A stretch of DNA of 64,000 nucleotides, from positions 62,001 to 126,000 of the forward strand of contig NZ_VTTP01000003.1 in NCBI RefSeq assembly GCF_008364845.1. Reading direction: 5' to 3'. The stretch is from Actinotalea subterranea (GTDB lineage Bacteria > Actinomycetota > Actinomycetes > Actinomycetales > Cellulomonadaceae). This document shows, piece after piece, positions 56,226-63,625 of the stretch; the stretch's first letter is position 1, and every line of letters begins with the position of its first letter. A program made the translations under genes and the position numbers. Below the pieces are notes generated by a model that searched no databases, was not told where the DNA came from, and saw only the letters and a list, made by a program, of their open reading frames with translations.

Positions 56226-56315
56226 CCATCGGTTCTGGCGTGAGCACCCGCACCCTGTCGCGAGGGGGGTTGCTGCGGCGTCGACGAGCCAGATCTCTCG
56301 GCCGCTCTTGATGGG
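56226..56315 (-). ncRNA. SAM riboswitch (SAM-I/IV clan) controlling metF
   Basis: The metF leader contains the S-box core: a closing stem CCATC/GATGG, AAGAGCGGC followed by GCCGCAGCAACC, a P3 stem ACCC/GGGT and a GGTGCTCACGCC segment. The 3' arm GATGG of the closing stem overlaps the Shine-Dalgarno GGAG (56224-56227). When SAM is bound, stem formation would block ribosome entry; no separate terminator is seen. A clear assignment to SAM-I or the actinobacterial SAM-IV/SAM-I-IV form needs a covariance model. Confidence 0.82.
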
Positions 56316-56323
56316 TCGCCCAC

Positions 56324-56353
56324 ACTGTAGGGCGTCCCGGGCCGCGATCCCAA
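56324..56353 (-). promoter_or_regulatory. Candidate metF promoter
   Basis: On the minus strand TTGGGA (56353-56348) and TACAGT (56329-56324) are spaced by 18 bases. Transcription would start about seven bases beyond, just before the first stem of the SAM riboswitch. The match to sigma-70-type boxes is fair. Confidence 0.5.
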
Positions 56354-56496
56354 GGCCAACCGTCCCGGCTGTCGAGACACGCCGTCTCACGTCGGCATCG
56401 ACCTCCGACGGCGCGCCACCGTCCGCGGGGCCCGGCACGACCCGGCGGCGCGCCGGCACAGGCCGTGATGCCGCCGACGACGCGGGCCCTACCTCC

Positions 56497-57483
56497 TCAT
56501 CCCCCCGGGGACGCCGCGCGCAGTCGCTCGAGCAGCGGGCCCGCGGCGTCGTCCAGGAACTCCTGCTGCTTCTCGTCCCCCACCTGGAGGATCGCGAGAT
56601 CGGTGAACCCGGCCTCCCAGAACGCTGACGCCGCCTCGACGACCGCGTCGAGGTCCGGCCCGCACGGGATGGTCTGCGCGACGTCGTCGGGCCGCACGTA
56701 CTGCGACGCCGCGTCGAACGCCTGCGTCGTCGGCAGGTCGGCGTTGACCTTCCAGCCGCCGCCGAACCACCGGAGCTGCTCGTGCGCCCGGGCCTTCGCG
56801 GCGGCGGGGTCCGGGTCCCAGGAGATCGGGAGCTGCCCGATCTTGCGGGACGGGCCCAACCCGGCGCCCTCCCGCACGCGGTCCCACCGGCCGACCACGT
56901 CGGCGTCGGGTTCCGTGGTCACCAGGTGGTCGGCCATCGTCGCGAACCGCTCCACGGACTCCGGCCCGGACACGGCGACGCCGATCTCGACGGGCGCCTC
57001 GGGCCTGTCCCACACGTACGCCTGGTCGACACGGAAGTGCTCACCCTCGAAGGTCACGTGCTCGCCGTCGAGGAGCGGGCGGATCACCTGGAGCGCCTCG
57101 TCGAGCATGTCGTGCCGCTCGGCCACGGCCGGCCACCGCTCACCGACCACGTGCTCGTTGAGGTTCTCGCCGGCGCCGACGTTGAGCTGGAACCGTCCGT
57201 CGCTCAGCACCCCGAGCGTCGCCGCCTTCTGCGCGACGACGGCGGGGTGGTACCGCATCGTCGGGCACGTCACGTACGTCATGAGCTCGGTGCGGGACGT
57301 CGCCTGCGCGACCGCGCCCAGGACCGACCAGGCGTAGGGCGAGTGGCCCTGGGCGTCGAGCCACGGGAAGTAGTGGTCGCTCGAGACCTGGAAGTCGAAG
57401 CCCACCCGCTCGGCCCCGACCGCGTACCCGACGAGCTCGCGCGGCCCGCTCTGCTCGGTCATCAGCGTGTATCCGAATCGCAT
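56497..57483 (-). CDS. LLM-class F420-dependent oxidoreductase
   Basis: A 328-residue TIM-barrel protein from ATG 57483. It resembles F420-dependent glucose-6-phosphate dehydrogenase and its TIGR03557 relatives: FGYTLMTEQSGPRELV, SSDHYFPWLDAQGHSP, TYVTCPTMRYHPAVVAQKAA, NVGAGENLNEHVVG. It probably reduces or oxidises a small substrate with coenzyme F420. The substrate is open. It is divergent from the FKBP lipoprotein gene. Confidence 0.9.
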   Translation of the reverse strand: MRFGYTLMTEQSGPRELVGYAVGAERVGFDFQVSSDHYFPWLDAQGHSPYAWSVLGAVAQATSRTELMTYVTCPTMRYHPAVVAQKAATLGVLSDGRFQLNVGAGENLNEHVVGERWPAVAERHDMLDEALQVIRPLLDGEHVTFEGEHFRVDQAYVWDRPEAPVEIGVAVSGPESVERFATMADHLVTTEPDADVVGRWDRVREGAGLGPSRKIGQLPISWDPDPAAAKARAHEQLRWFGGGWKVNADLPTTQAFDAASQYVRPDDVAQTIPCGPDLDAVVEAASAFWEAGFTDLAILQVGDEKQQEFLDDAAGPLLERLRAASPGG

Positions 57484-57698
57484 GCCCCCAGGCTCACACC
57501 GCGAGCGCCGCCCGGCATCCCGGGGCCGGCCGCGCGGGCGGGCGGCCCGTCGGCGCACGCAGGATCTCCACACGGCTCCGAGGCTGCTCCCAGGCAGAGC
57601 ACGTAGAGTCGGCGGGTCCGCACGAGCGGACACGTTCCCGCGCCACCGGCCACGTCCGGTGACAGCGGCTTCGATGACCGATCACGAAGGACCTGCCC

Positions 57699-58631
57699 GT
57701 GCGCCGACTGGCTGCCGCACTCATCGCCACGACCCTGCTCCTCGCCGGATGCTCCGGCGGCTCCGGGGACGCCGAGGCCGAGAAGACGAACGACTCGACA
57801 GCGACGCCCGACGACGCCGCGACGCTCGAGGCCGTGGAGGTCGAGGGCGACCTCGGGGCCGCCCCCACGCTGACCTTCGAGCAGCCCTTCACGATCAGCG
57901 AGCCCGTCGCCCGCGTGGACGTCGAGGGTGAGGGCGAGCCGCTCGAGGACGGCCAGACCCTGAGCATCCACTACGTCGCCGTGTCGGGCGACGACGGCAC
58001 CTCGTTCGGGTCGACCTGGGACCTCGGCACGCCCGAGTCGCTCATCCTCGGCGACGAGGCGATCCTGCCGGCGCTGACCGAGGCCCTCACGGGCCAGAAG
58101 GTCGGCGCGCGCGTCCTGTTCGCCGCACCCGGTGGTGCGGCGACCGAGACGTCGGAGGCCTACCCGGCGACGATCATGGCCATCGAGGTCCTCGCGGCGA
58201 AGACGCTCCCGACGCGCGCCGAGGGCGAGGCCGTCGCGCCGGCCGAGGGCCTGCCGACCGTGACCCTCGCGGAGAACGGCGAGCCGTCGATCTCGATCCC
58301 CGCCGGCTACCCGACGCCCGCCGACCTCGTGGTCCAGCCCCTCATCGAGGGCACCGGGCCCGTCGTCGAGACCGGGCAGAGCGTGACCGTGCAGTACAGC
58401 GGCTGGACCCTCGACGGCGAGCAGTTCGACTCGTCGTGGGCGCGGTCACCCTTCACCACCACGATCGGCGCTGGCGCGGTCATCACCGGCTGGGACGAGG
58501 CGATCGTCGGGCGCACCGTCGGCAGCCAGCTGCTGCTCGTGGTCCCGAAGGAGAAGGCGTACGCGGGCACGGAGAACGCGCTCGCGGAGGAGACCCTCGT
58601 CTTCGTCGTGGACATCCTCGACGCGAGCTGA
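57699..58631 (+). CDS. Lipoprotein with two FKBP-type domains
   Basis: A 310-residue protein from GTG 57699, with GAAGGA upstream. A signal peptide ends in the lipobox LLAGC. Residues about 60-165 are a diverged FKBP-like domain (LSIHYVAVSGDDGTSFGSTW; ALTGQKVGARVLFAAP), and residues about 200-308 a canonical one (VTVQYSGWTLDGEQFDSSW; VITGWDEAIVGRTVGSQLLLVVP). The second should be an active peptidyl-prolyl isomerase on the outer membrane face that helps fold secreted proteins. Confidence 0.94.
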   Translation: MRRLAAALIATTLLLAGCSGGSGDAEAEKTNDSTATPDDAATLEAVEVEGDLGAAPTLTFEQPFTISEPVARVDVEGEGEPLEDGQTLSIHYVAVSGDDGTSFGSTWDLGTPESLILGDEAILPALTEALTGQKVGARVLFAAPGGAATETSEAYPATIMAIEVLAAKTLPTRAEGEAVAPAEGLPTVTLAENGEPSISIPAGYPTPADLVVQPLIEGTGPVVETGQSVTVQYSGWTLDGEQFDSSWARSPFTTTIGAGAVITGWDEAIVGRTVGSQLLLVVPKEKAYAGTENALAEETLVFVVDILDAS

Positions 58632-58646
58632 CCTCCGCACGACCGA

Positions 58647-58696
58647 GACGAGGCCCCGGCCGGACCGCCCCACAGGCGGCCGACCGGGGCCTCGTC
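58647..58696 (+). terminator. Hairpin after FKBP lipoprotein gene
   Basis: GACGAGGCCCCGG pairs with CCGGGGCCTCGTC, and the inner bases CCGCC/GGCGG extend the stem with small mismatches. It begins 16 bases after the stop codon and could end both the FKBP gene and the convergent ABC operon. Confidence 0.8.
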
Positions 58697-58714
58697 GCGT
58701 CCGGGGCCGCGCCC

Positions 58715-59362
58715 TCAGAGGTCTTTGCGCCCGTAGATGCGTCGGCTCACGAGGCAGGACGCGACGAGCACGGCGAGCGAGGTGACCACGACCACGGCTC
58801 CGGCGCCTGCGGACGGCTCCAGCCAGGCGGGCAGGCTCTGGGCGTCCGGGGCGGCCTGCGTGAACGCCACGACCGCTGCGAAAACCAGCAGGAACGGCAG
58901 GTACGCGAGGAGCTTGGCGCGCGTGTAGCCGAGCGCGAAGAACAGCGGGAACTGCACGCCGATCGTGAACGCGAAGATCGCGAAGGACACCGCGAGGACG
59001 GCGAGCACCTCGGTGGCCGTCAGCGTCTCGCCCTGGAAGGCCGAGAGCAGCGCCGCGAGCGCCGTGGAGACCGCGCCGATGACGACGAACATGAGGAGCG
59101 CACCGACGTAGCGGCCGACCACCACGACGTCGCGCGGCACCCGGAGCGTCCCGTACAGGACGGAGAGACCGTCCTTGTCCTCGATGGCGAACGCGTATGA
59201 CGACGTGAGGATCCCGTAGACCACGGAGATCGCGATGACCGAGGACGAGTCCTCGAGCATGAGCCCGAACAGGACGCCCATGCCCAGCAGGAACAGGTAG
59301 GACCGCAGCTGGGGGCGCACCGTGAGCGCGTCCAGCCGCACGAATGCTGCGACGGTCGACAT
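58715..59362 (-). CDS. ABC-2 type membrane protein
   Basis: A 215-residue protein from ATG 59362; the first base of its ATG is the last base of the ATPase stop. It has about six membrane helices (SVVYGILTSSYAFAIEDKDG between helices 2 and 3 is a motif of the YtrC/ABC2-membrane-5 group). With the preceding ATPase it forms an exporter. It is the last gene of the operon, 18 bases from the shared terminator. Confidence 0.88.
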   Translation of the reverse strand: MSTVAAFVRLDALTVRPQLRSYLFLLGMGVLFGLMLEDSSSVIAISVVYGILTSSYAFAIEDKDGLSVLYGTLRVPRDVVVVGRYVGALLMFVVIGAVSTALAALLSAFQGETLTATEVLAVLAVSFAIFAFTIGVQFPLFFALGYTRAKLLAYLPFLLVFAAVVAFTQAAPDAQSLPAWLEPSAGAGAVVVVTSLAVLVASCLVSRRIYGRKDL

Positions 59363-60252
59363 CACAGGCTCCCTTCTGCATGGTCGAACGCGCCGTCGGA
59401 CGCACGTCCGACGTGGATGACGATGTCGTCGAGGCTCGCGGGCTCGACGACGACGCCGTCGGGCAGGTCCCGGACCGCTTCCGCGCGGGCGAGCGCCTCG
59501 AAGCCGCTCCCGTGGCGGCGCGTGCTGACGAACCCGGGCGTCCCCGGGGGTGGCGCGTCCTGCGGCCCGCCGCGCACCACGCGGTAGGCGTCGAGCAGGT
59601 CGTCCTTGGTGCCGGTGGACACGATGGCGCCGTCGCGGATGAACGTGACGTAGTCGGCGATGCGCTCGAGGTCGGTCGTGATGTGCGTGGAGAACAGGAC
59701 GCTGTGCTGCTCGTCCTCGAGGAACTCGGAGAGGATGGTCAGGAGCTCGTCGCGCGCGGCAGGGTCCAGGCCGCTGGTCGGCTCGTCGAGCACGAGCAGG
59801 CGTGCGTCGTGCGACAGGGCGGCCGCGACCATGAGCTTCATGCCCATGCCACGTGAGAGGTCCTTGACCTTGCGGCGCCGGTCCAGCTCGAACCGGTCGA
59901 GCAACGAGGACCAGCGGTCGCCGTCCCAGCGCGAGTAGAACGGGCGGAGCGCGCTCTCGACGTCGTCCAGCCGCCAGTCCGAGACGTAGTAGGGGCGGTC
60001 GAGCACGACGCCGACGTCGTCCGCCGGGCCCGGCGCACCGGCGTCGACCCGGCGGCCGAGGACCTCGACGGTCCCGCCGTCGATCCGCAGCATGCCGAGC
60101 AGGCACTTGATGGTCGTCGTCTTGCCCGCGCCGTTGGGCCCGACGAACCCCATGACGTACCCCGTGGGGAGCGTCAGGGTGACGTCGCGGAGCGCGAAGC
60201 CGCCGAACGACTTGGTGAGCCCCTGTACGGCCAGGGCGTTCTCGGTGGTCAC
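59362..60252 (-). CDS. ABC transporter ATPase, NatA/YtrB-like
   Basis: A 296-residue ATPase from GTG 60252, overlapping the GntR stop as GTGA. Walker A GPNGAGKTTT, signature LSRGMGMKL and Walker B LLVLDEPTSGLD are intact. A C-terminal extension of about 70 residues is typical of the group. In YtrB-type systems the exporter protects against cell-wall-active compounds or exports small toxic molecules. The signature LSRGM lacks the second Gly of LSGGQ. Confidence 0.93.
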   Translation of the reverse strand: MTTENALAVQGLTKSFGGFALRDVTLTLPTGYVMGFVGPNGAGKTTTIKCLLGMLRIDGGTVEVLGRRVDAGAPGPADDVGVVLDRPYYVSDWRLDDVESALRPFYSRWDGDRWSSLLDRFELDRRRKVKDLSRGMGMKLMVAAALSHDARLLVLDEPTSGLDPAARDELLTILSEFLEDEQHSVLFSTHITTDLERIADYVTFIRDGAIVSTGTKDDLLDAYRVVRGGPQDAPPPGTPGFVSTRRHGSGFEALARAEAVRDLPDGVVVEPASLDDIVIHVGRASDGAFDHAEGSL

Positions 60253-60638
60253 TGGTTCCCTTCCTCGTGGATGGTCAGGAGCTGGTCGAGGACCGCGACG
60301 ACCTCGTCCCGGCCCAGGCCGGCGACGCGTGCCGCGGTGAGCGCCGCCGTCAGGCCGTCCTCGACGTCGCGGAGCAGCTGCTCGCGCACGAGCTCGGAGC
60401 TCGCGGGGAGCACGAAGCTGCCCTTGCCCTGGACGTTGGTGACGAACCCCTCGCGGGCGAGGTCCGCGTAGGCGCGCGTGGTGGTGATGACGCTGATGCG
60501 CAGGTCCTTGGCGAGGGAGCGCACGGACGGCAGGGCGTCGCCCTCACGCAGCTCGCCGGCGAGGATCGCGGCCTTGACCTGCTCCTTGATCTGCTCGTAG
60601 AGGGGCACTCCGGCCGTGTTCGAGATGACGACCCGCAT
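60249..60638 (-). CDS. GntR family regulator, YtrA subfamily
   Basis: A 129-residue protein from ATG 60638 with GGGAGG upstream. The winged helix reads PLYEQIKEQVKAAILAGELR and PSVRSLAKDLRISVITTTRAY. The short C-terminal helices are typical of YtrA. It is the first gene of a GntR-ATPase-permease operon and probably represses it through the dyad at 60690-60723. Confidence 0.93.
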   Translation of the reverse strand: MRVVISNTAGVPLYEQIKEQVKAAILAGELREGDALPSVRSLAKDLRISVITTTRAYADLAREGFVTNVQGKGSFVLPASSELVREQLLRDVEDGLTAALTAARVAGLGRDEVVAVLDQLLTIHEEGNQ

Positions 60639-60689
60639 GCTGCCTCCCGCCTGTCATGTGTCGACGCCTCGTGCGCCGCTCGCTGCCTC

Positions 60690-60723
60690 ACTGTATATGT
60701 GCAGTACGAACAGTATGCACAGT
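60690..60723. promoter_or_regulatory. Candidate operator of the YtrA-type operon
   Basis: An AT-rich patch in GC-rich DNA holds ACTGT/ACAGT outer arms (60690-60694 and 60719-60723) and an inner dyad GTGCAGTAC/GTATGCAC (60699-60720) with one bulged base. It lies about 50 bases upstream of the GntR gene. A TACAGT on the minus strand within it could be the -10 box, so binding would block transcription. Confidence 0.6.
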
Positions 60724-60792
60724 CAGGGCGGGACCGACGCCGGGACCATCGACCCACCCCCCCACCCCCACCCCTTCGCCCCCTGCACCCCG

Positions 60793-60860
60793 CGAGATCG
60801 CACATCCGCACCCAGATCGCACCGTCACATGGCCGGCCTCGGTGCGGATGTGCGATCTCG
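60793..60860. repeat. 20-bp perfect inverted repeat with 28-base loop
   Basis: CGAGATCGCACATCCGCACC at 60793-60812 and its exact complement at 60841-60860 flank 28 bases. Outside, CCCTGC (60781-60786) and GCAGGG (60861-60866) extend the stem after a six-base bulge on the left. It lies between two divergent GntR operons. It may be a REP/MITE-like element, a long hairpin or a regulator site. Confidence 0.85.
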
Positions 60861-60980
60861 GCAGGGCGACCTGGGGCTGGCGCCGGGGGCGGGGGCGGGT
60901 GTCGACGGTGGGGCCGGGCGGGCGGGTGGATGCCGGCAGGCAGACGGCGAGGCGTTGCGCCGTGCGCTCAGGCCTGATTC

Positions 60981-61004
60981 AATGCATCAACTCATTGATT
61001 CATT
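60981..61004. promoter_or_regulatory. Candidate GntR operator before second operon
   Basis: AATGCATCA and TGATTCATT form an eight-of-nine inverted repeat around ACTCAT. It ends nine bases before the start codon of the membrane protein gene, in an AT-rich patch. The GntR protein encoded at the end of this operon is the expected ligand. Confidence 0.65.
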
Positions 61005-61012
61005 GGAGCGTC

Positions 61013-61936
61013 ATGGCTGGTGTGGTCCTTCTCGTCCTGCTCACCTTCGTGGTGGGCCTTCTCGCGCTCGTCGCCCTTGTGGTGGCGGCCGTCGTCGCCG
61101 GCAGCCCGGCCGCCGACGCCCCCACCGTGGCGCGCGCCGCCCGCCGCCACGAGGCCCTGATGTCGCTCGGAGCCGCCGTCGCGAGCCTCGGGTCGGTCAT
61201 CGGGGTGACGACGCTCCCGGTCGTGTGGACGTCCGGCTTCGAGCCGACCCCCGCGGCGCCGGGCATGCTGGTCTACACCAGCCCGTTCCTGGGAGCCGTC
61301 GTCTTCTGCCTGGCCCGCGCCCTCGGGGAGCTCTGGTGGCCGCGGCCGAGCGGGACGGTTCGGACGGCGACGCTCGCGCGGCGCACCGTGCGCGAGCTCG
61401 GCGGCCGCCGGCTCCTCGCGCTCGCGGCGACGGTGGCGCTGGGCCTGGTCGCCGTCGTGGCGTACGGGCTGACAGCCGCACCGGGCGGGCGCACCGTCGC
61501 GCACGTGCCGACGCTCGACACCGACGGCACGGTGATCGGCACCGGGGCGTCAGGCCCCTACCCCGGGTGGCCCTTCGGTGTGCCGATCGCCGTCGGGATG
61601 CTCGTGTCTCTCGCAGCGGCGGTGCTCGTGCTGTGGGTGGTCGCCCGGCGACCGGCGCTCGCACTGGTCCCGCGCGAGCACGACGACGCCGTGCGCCGCA
61701 CCTCCGCGGCACGCGTGCTCGCCGGGGTCCAGGCCTGGGTCGGCGGCGCGACGGCGCTGATGATGGCCGTCGCCGCAGTGCCGCTCCACGGTGCAGAGCA
61801 CACGGGCGGCGCACTCGTCTCGCTCGTCGGCGCGCTCGCCGTCGGCGCTGCGTCCCTCGCGCTCGGTGCGTCCGCCCTCCCGGGGCTGCGCGCTCGCCCG
61901 TCACTCACCACCGCGACGGGGACCGCGAGGGCATGA
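61013..61936 (+). CDS. Membrane protein of unknown function, GntR-linked
   Basis: A 307-residue protein from ATG 61013 with TTGGAG upstream. About six membrane helices lie in two groups (residues 5-30, 47-70, 80-105, 128-150, 188-212 and 240-295). A loop near 170 has DTDGTVIGTGASGPYPGWPFG. It resembles the DUF1648-type membrane proteins often paired with YtrA-like regulators, but the family is not certain. It is coupled to the GntR gene by an ATGA overlap. Confidence 0.82.
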   Translation: MAGVVLLVLLTFVVGLLALVALVVAAVVAGSPAADAPTVARAARRHEALMSLGAAVASLGSVIGVTTLPVVWTSGFEPTPAAPGMLVYTSPFLGAVVFCLARALGELWWPRPSGTVRTATLARRTVRELGGRRLLALAATVALGLVAVVAYGLTAAPGGRTVAHVPTLDTDGTVIGTGASGPYPGWPFGVPIAVGMLVSLAAAVLVLWVVARRPALALVPREHDDAVRRTSAARVLAGVQAWVGGATALMMAVAAVPLHGAEHTGGALVSLVGALAVGAASLALGASALPGLRARPSLTTATGTARA

Positions 61937-62367
61937 CCGAGCTCCGCGTGGACCTGGCCGCGCCCACCCCCGTCTACGAGCAGATCCGGGCCCAGGTCGC
62001 CGGGCTGGTCGCGGTCGGCGCGCTCACCGTCGGGGAGCGGCTGCCCGCGTCGCGGGACCTCGCCCGCGACCTCGGCGTCGCCGTCGGCACCGTGCAGCGG
62101 GCCTACCGCGAGCTCGAGGCCGCCGGCGTCGTGACGTCCCGGCGCCGCACGGGCACGGTCGTGGCCGGGCTTGCCGTGGCGGGGCCGGACCCCGGGCCGG
62201 CGGACCCCGGCGCGCCCCGCGCCGGGGACGCGGGACCCCTCGACGACCTGCTCGAGGACGTCGCTGCGCTCGTCGCGCGTGCACGCGCTGGCGGGCTGGG
62301 CGACGGCGAGCTGCTCGCGCTCGTGCGCGGCGCGCAGGCGGGGTGGGGTGACGCCGGAGGGCAGTGA
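61933..62367 (+). CDS. GntR family regulator, YtrA-like
   Basis: A 144-residue protein from ATG 61933. The winged helix is PTPVYEQIRAQVAGLVAVGAL, then LPASRDLARDLGVAVGTVQRAY and VVTSRRRTGTVVAG. The tail is Ala/Gly/Asp-rich. It is the second gene of the operon and probably represses its own membrane-protein partner through the dyad at 60981-61004. Confidence 0.92.
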   Translation: MTELRVDLAAPTPVYEQIRAQVAGLVAVGALTVGERLPASRDLARDLGVAVGTVQRAYRELEAAGVVTSRRRTGTVVAGLAVAGPDPGPADPGAPRAGDAGPLDDLLEDVAALVARARAGGLGDGELLALVRGAQAGWGDAGGQ

Positions 62368-62631
62368 ACGTTGCCGGCGCGACGTTCCTCGCCACCGCAC
62401 TCAGAGCAGAAGAAGGCGCCATGGAGGTCGTGCAAGCCAGCGACCTGTCGGACGGCGACGAGAGAGCAGTCCAGATCCTCACTAACCACCGGTTGTCCGC
62501 GACATGAGGAGCGAACCGGCCCGGCTATCGAGCACAGCGACCGGACCGGCTCGCCGACACTGCGTGACGCGGCTGCGGGGTTCGACGCCCGGCAGCCGTC
62601 AGGGTTCGCAGGGCTCGACGCCCGGCAACCG
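62368..62631. other. Noncoding stretch with repeat, possibly a gene relic
   Basis: No intact gene is seen between the GntR gene and the DoxX gene. On the minus strand a short reading frame around 62372-62489 contains GAFFCSECGGEERRAGNVHC, reminiscent of a zinc ribbon, but has no start signal and runs into the GntR gene. TGTCCGCGACA (62494-62504) is a small dyad. Two 22-base near-identical direct repeats lie at 62581-62602 and 62614-62635. Confidence 0.45.
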
Positions 62632-62635
62632 TCAG
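62581..62635. repeat. Direct repeat of 22 bp, period 33 bp
   Basis: TTCGACGCCCGGCAGCCGTCAG at 62581-62602 (given here in part of its full arms) recurs at 62614-62635 with two changes. The second copy includes the DoxX stop codon. Confidence 0.7.
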
Positions 62636-63003
62636 AAGGCGTAGGGACCGAATCGGCCCCAGGCCACGAACAGCGCGAGCGCGAGCAGGACGACGTTGAC
62701 CGCGATCATCGGCCTCTCGCCGCGCCTGCCGTGGGTGACGATCGCGCCGACCATCACGACCGCCAGACCGACCGCAGCGAGCGGGGTCAGCACCTGGGCG
62801 ATCCCGGTCAGTGCAGGCAGGACTAGACCGAGGGCGCCGAGGACCTCGACCGCCCCGATGAGCTTGATCGAGGTGGGGCTGAAGCTCTCGGCCCACGCCA
62901 GCAACGTGACGAGCTTCTCCTTGGGCTGAGTCAGCTTCATGGCCCCGGCACCGAGGAAGGCGACGGCGAGCAGGGCCTGGACGATCCACAGAGCGATGTT
63001 CAC
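62632..63003 (-). CDS. DoxX family membrane protein
   Basis: A 123-residue protein from GTG 63003 with GGAG upstream. Four membrane helices (NIALWIVQALLAVAFLGAGA; IKLIGAVEVLGALGLVLPAL; LTPLAAVGLAVVMVGAIV; MIAVNVVLLALALFVAW) and the LGAGAMKLTQPKEKL motif are typical. DoxX proteins are linked to redox or stress, but their activity is not settled. It is divergent from a MarR gene with a palindrome between, so is probably under its control. Confidence 0.92.
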   Translation of the reverse strand: MNIALWIVQALLAVAFLGAGAMKLTQPKEKLVTLLAWAESFSPTSIKLIGAVEVLGALGLVLPALTGIAQVLTPLAAVGLAVVMVGAIVTHGRRGERPMIAVNVVLLALALFVAWGRFGPYAF

Positions 63004-63071
63004 AAGGACTCCTTCGGGGGGCACGCCGAGGCCGGCTTTGTTGCCGCGGAAAGCAACCTTGTCCGGCTTTC

Positions 63072-63087
63072 ACTTGCCGTGTCAAGT
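63072..63087. promoter_or_regulatory. Candidate MarR operator
   Basis: ACTTGCCGTGTCAAGT is a dyad of ACTTG/CAAGT with a six-base centre, a form often bound by MarR proteins. It ends 11 bases before the MarR start and is 69 bases upstream of the DoxX start. Confidence 0.72.
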
Positions 63088-63098
63088 AGTCTGAGTCC

Positions 63099-63602
63099 AT
63101 GAGCGCGACGGAGCCCCGGTGGCTCGACGAGGAGCAGACCAAGGCGTGGATCGCACTGTCCGCCGTGCTGGTCGAGCTGCCCACAGCCCTGGACGCCCAG
63201 CTCCAGCGCGACTCCGGGATCAGCCACGTCGACTACCAGGTGCTCTCGTGGCTGTCGATGACCCCGGGCCGCGCCGCGCGCATGAGCCAGATCGCCGAGA
63301 TGGCCAAGGTCAGCCTCTCCCACCTGTCACGCATCGCCGCCCGCCTCGAGCGGCAGGGCTGGCTCCGACGCACCCCCGACCCCCACGACGGCCGAGCCAC
63401 CCTCGCGGTGCTCACCGAGGCCGGGTGGGACAAGGTCGTGGCCGCCGCACCCGGCCACGTCGAGGAGGTGCAGCGTCTGGTCTTCGACAACCTCACGCCC
63501 GCGCAGGTCCGCCAGCTCGAGAGCATCGGGCACCGCGTGCTCAACGGCGTGCGCCCCGGCTTCTCCCTGCGGCTCCCCACCGCGTCCCCCCCGGCGGACT
63601 GA
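63099..63602 (+). CDS. MarR family transcriptional regulator
   Basis: A 167-residue protein from ATG 63099. The winged helix has SQIAEMAKVSLSHLSRIAARLERQGWLRRTPDPHDGRATLAVLT, split here only by its normal turns, including the DPHDGRA wing. It probably represses the divergent DoxX gene and itself. The ligand, possibly an oxidant or phenolic compound, is unknown. Confidence 0.94.
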   Translation: MSATEPRWLDEEQTKAWIALSAVLVELPTALDAQLQRDSGISHVDYQVLSWLSMTPGRAARMSQIAEMAKVSLSHLSRIAARLERQGWLRRTPDPHDGRATLAVLTEAGWDKVVAAAPGHVEEVQRLVFDNLTPAQVRQLESIGHRVLNGVRPGFSLRLPTASPPAD

Positions 63603-63625
63603 GCCGGACAGGCGGCGAACGGACG

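Noticed and set aside
62420-62506. 28-codon plus-strand ORF MEVVQASDLSDGDERAV-
   Set aside because: No ribosome site and no similarity; too short to support.
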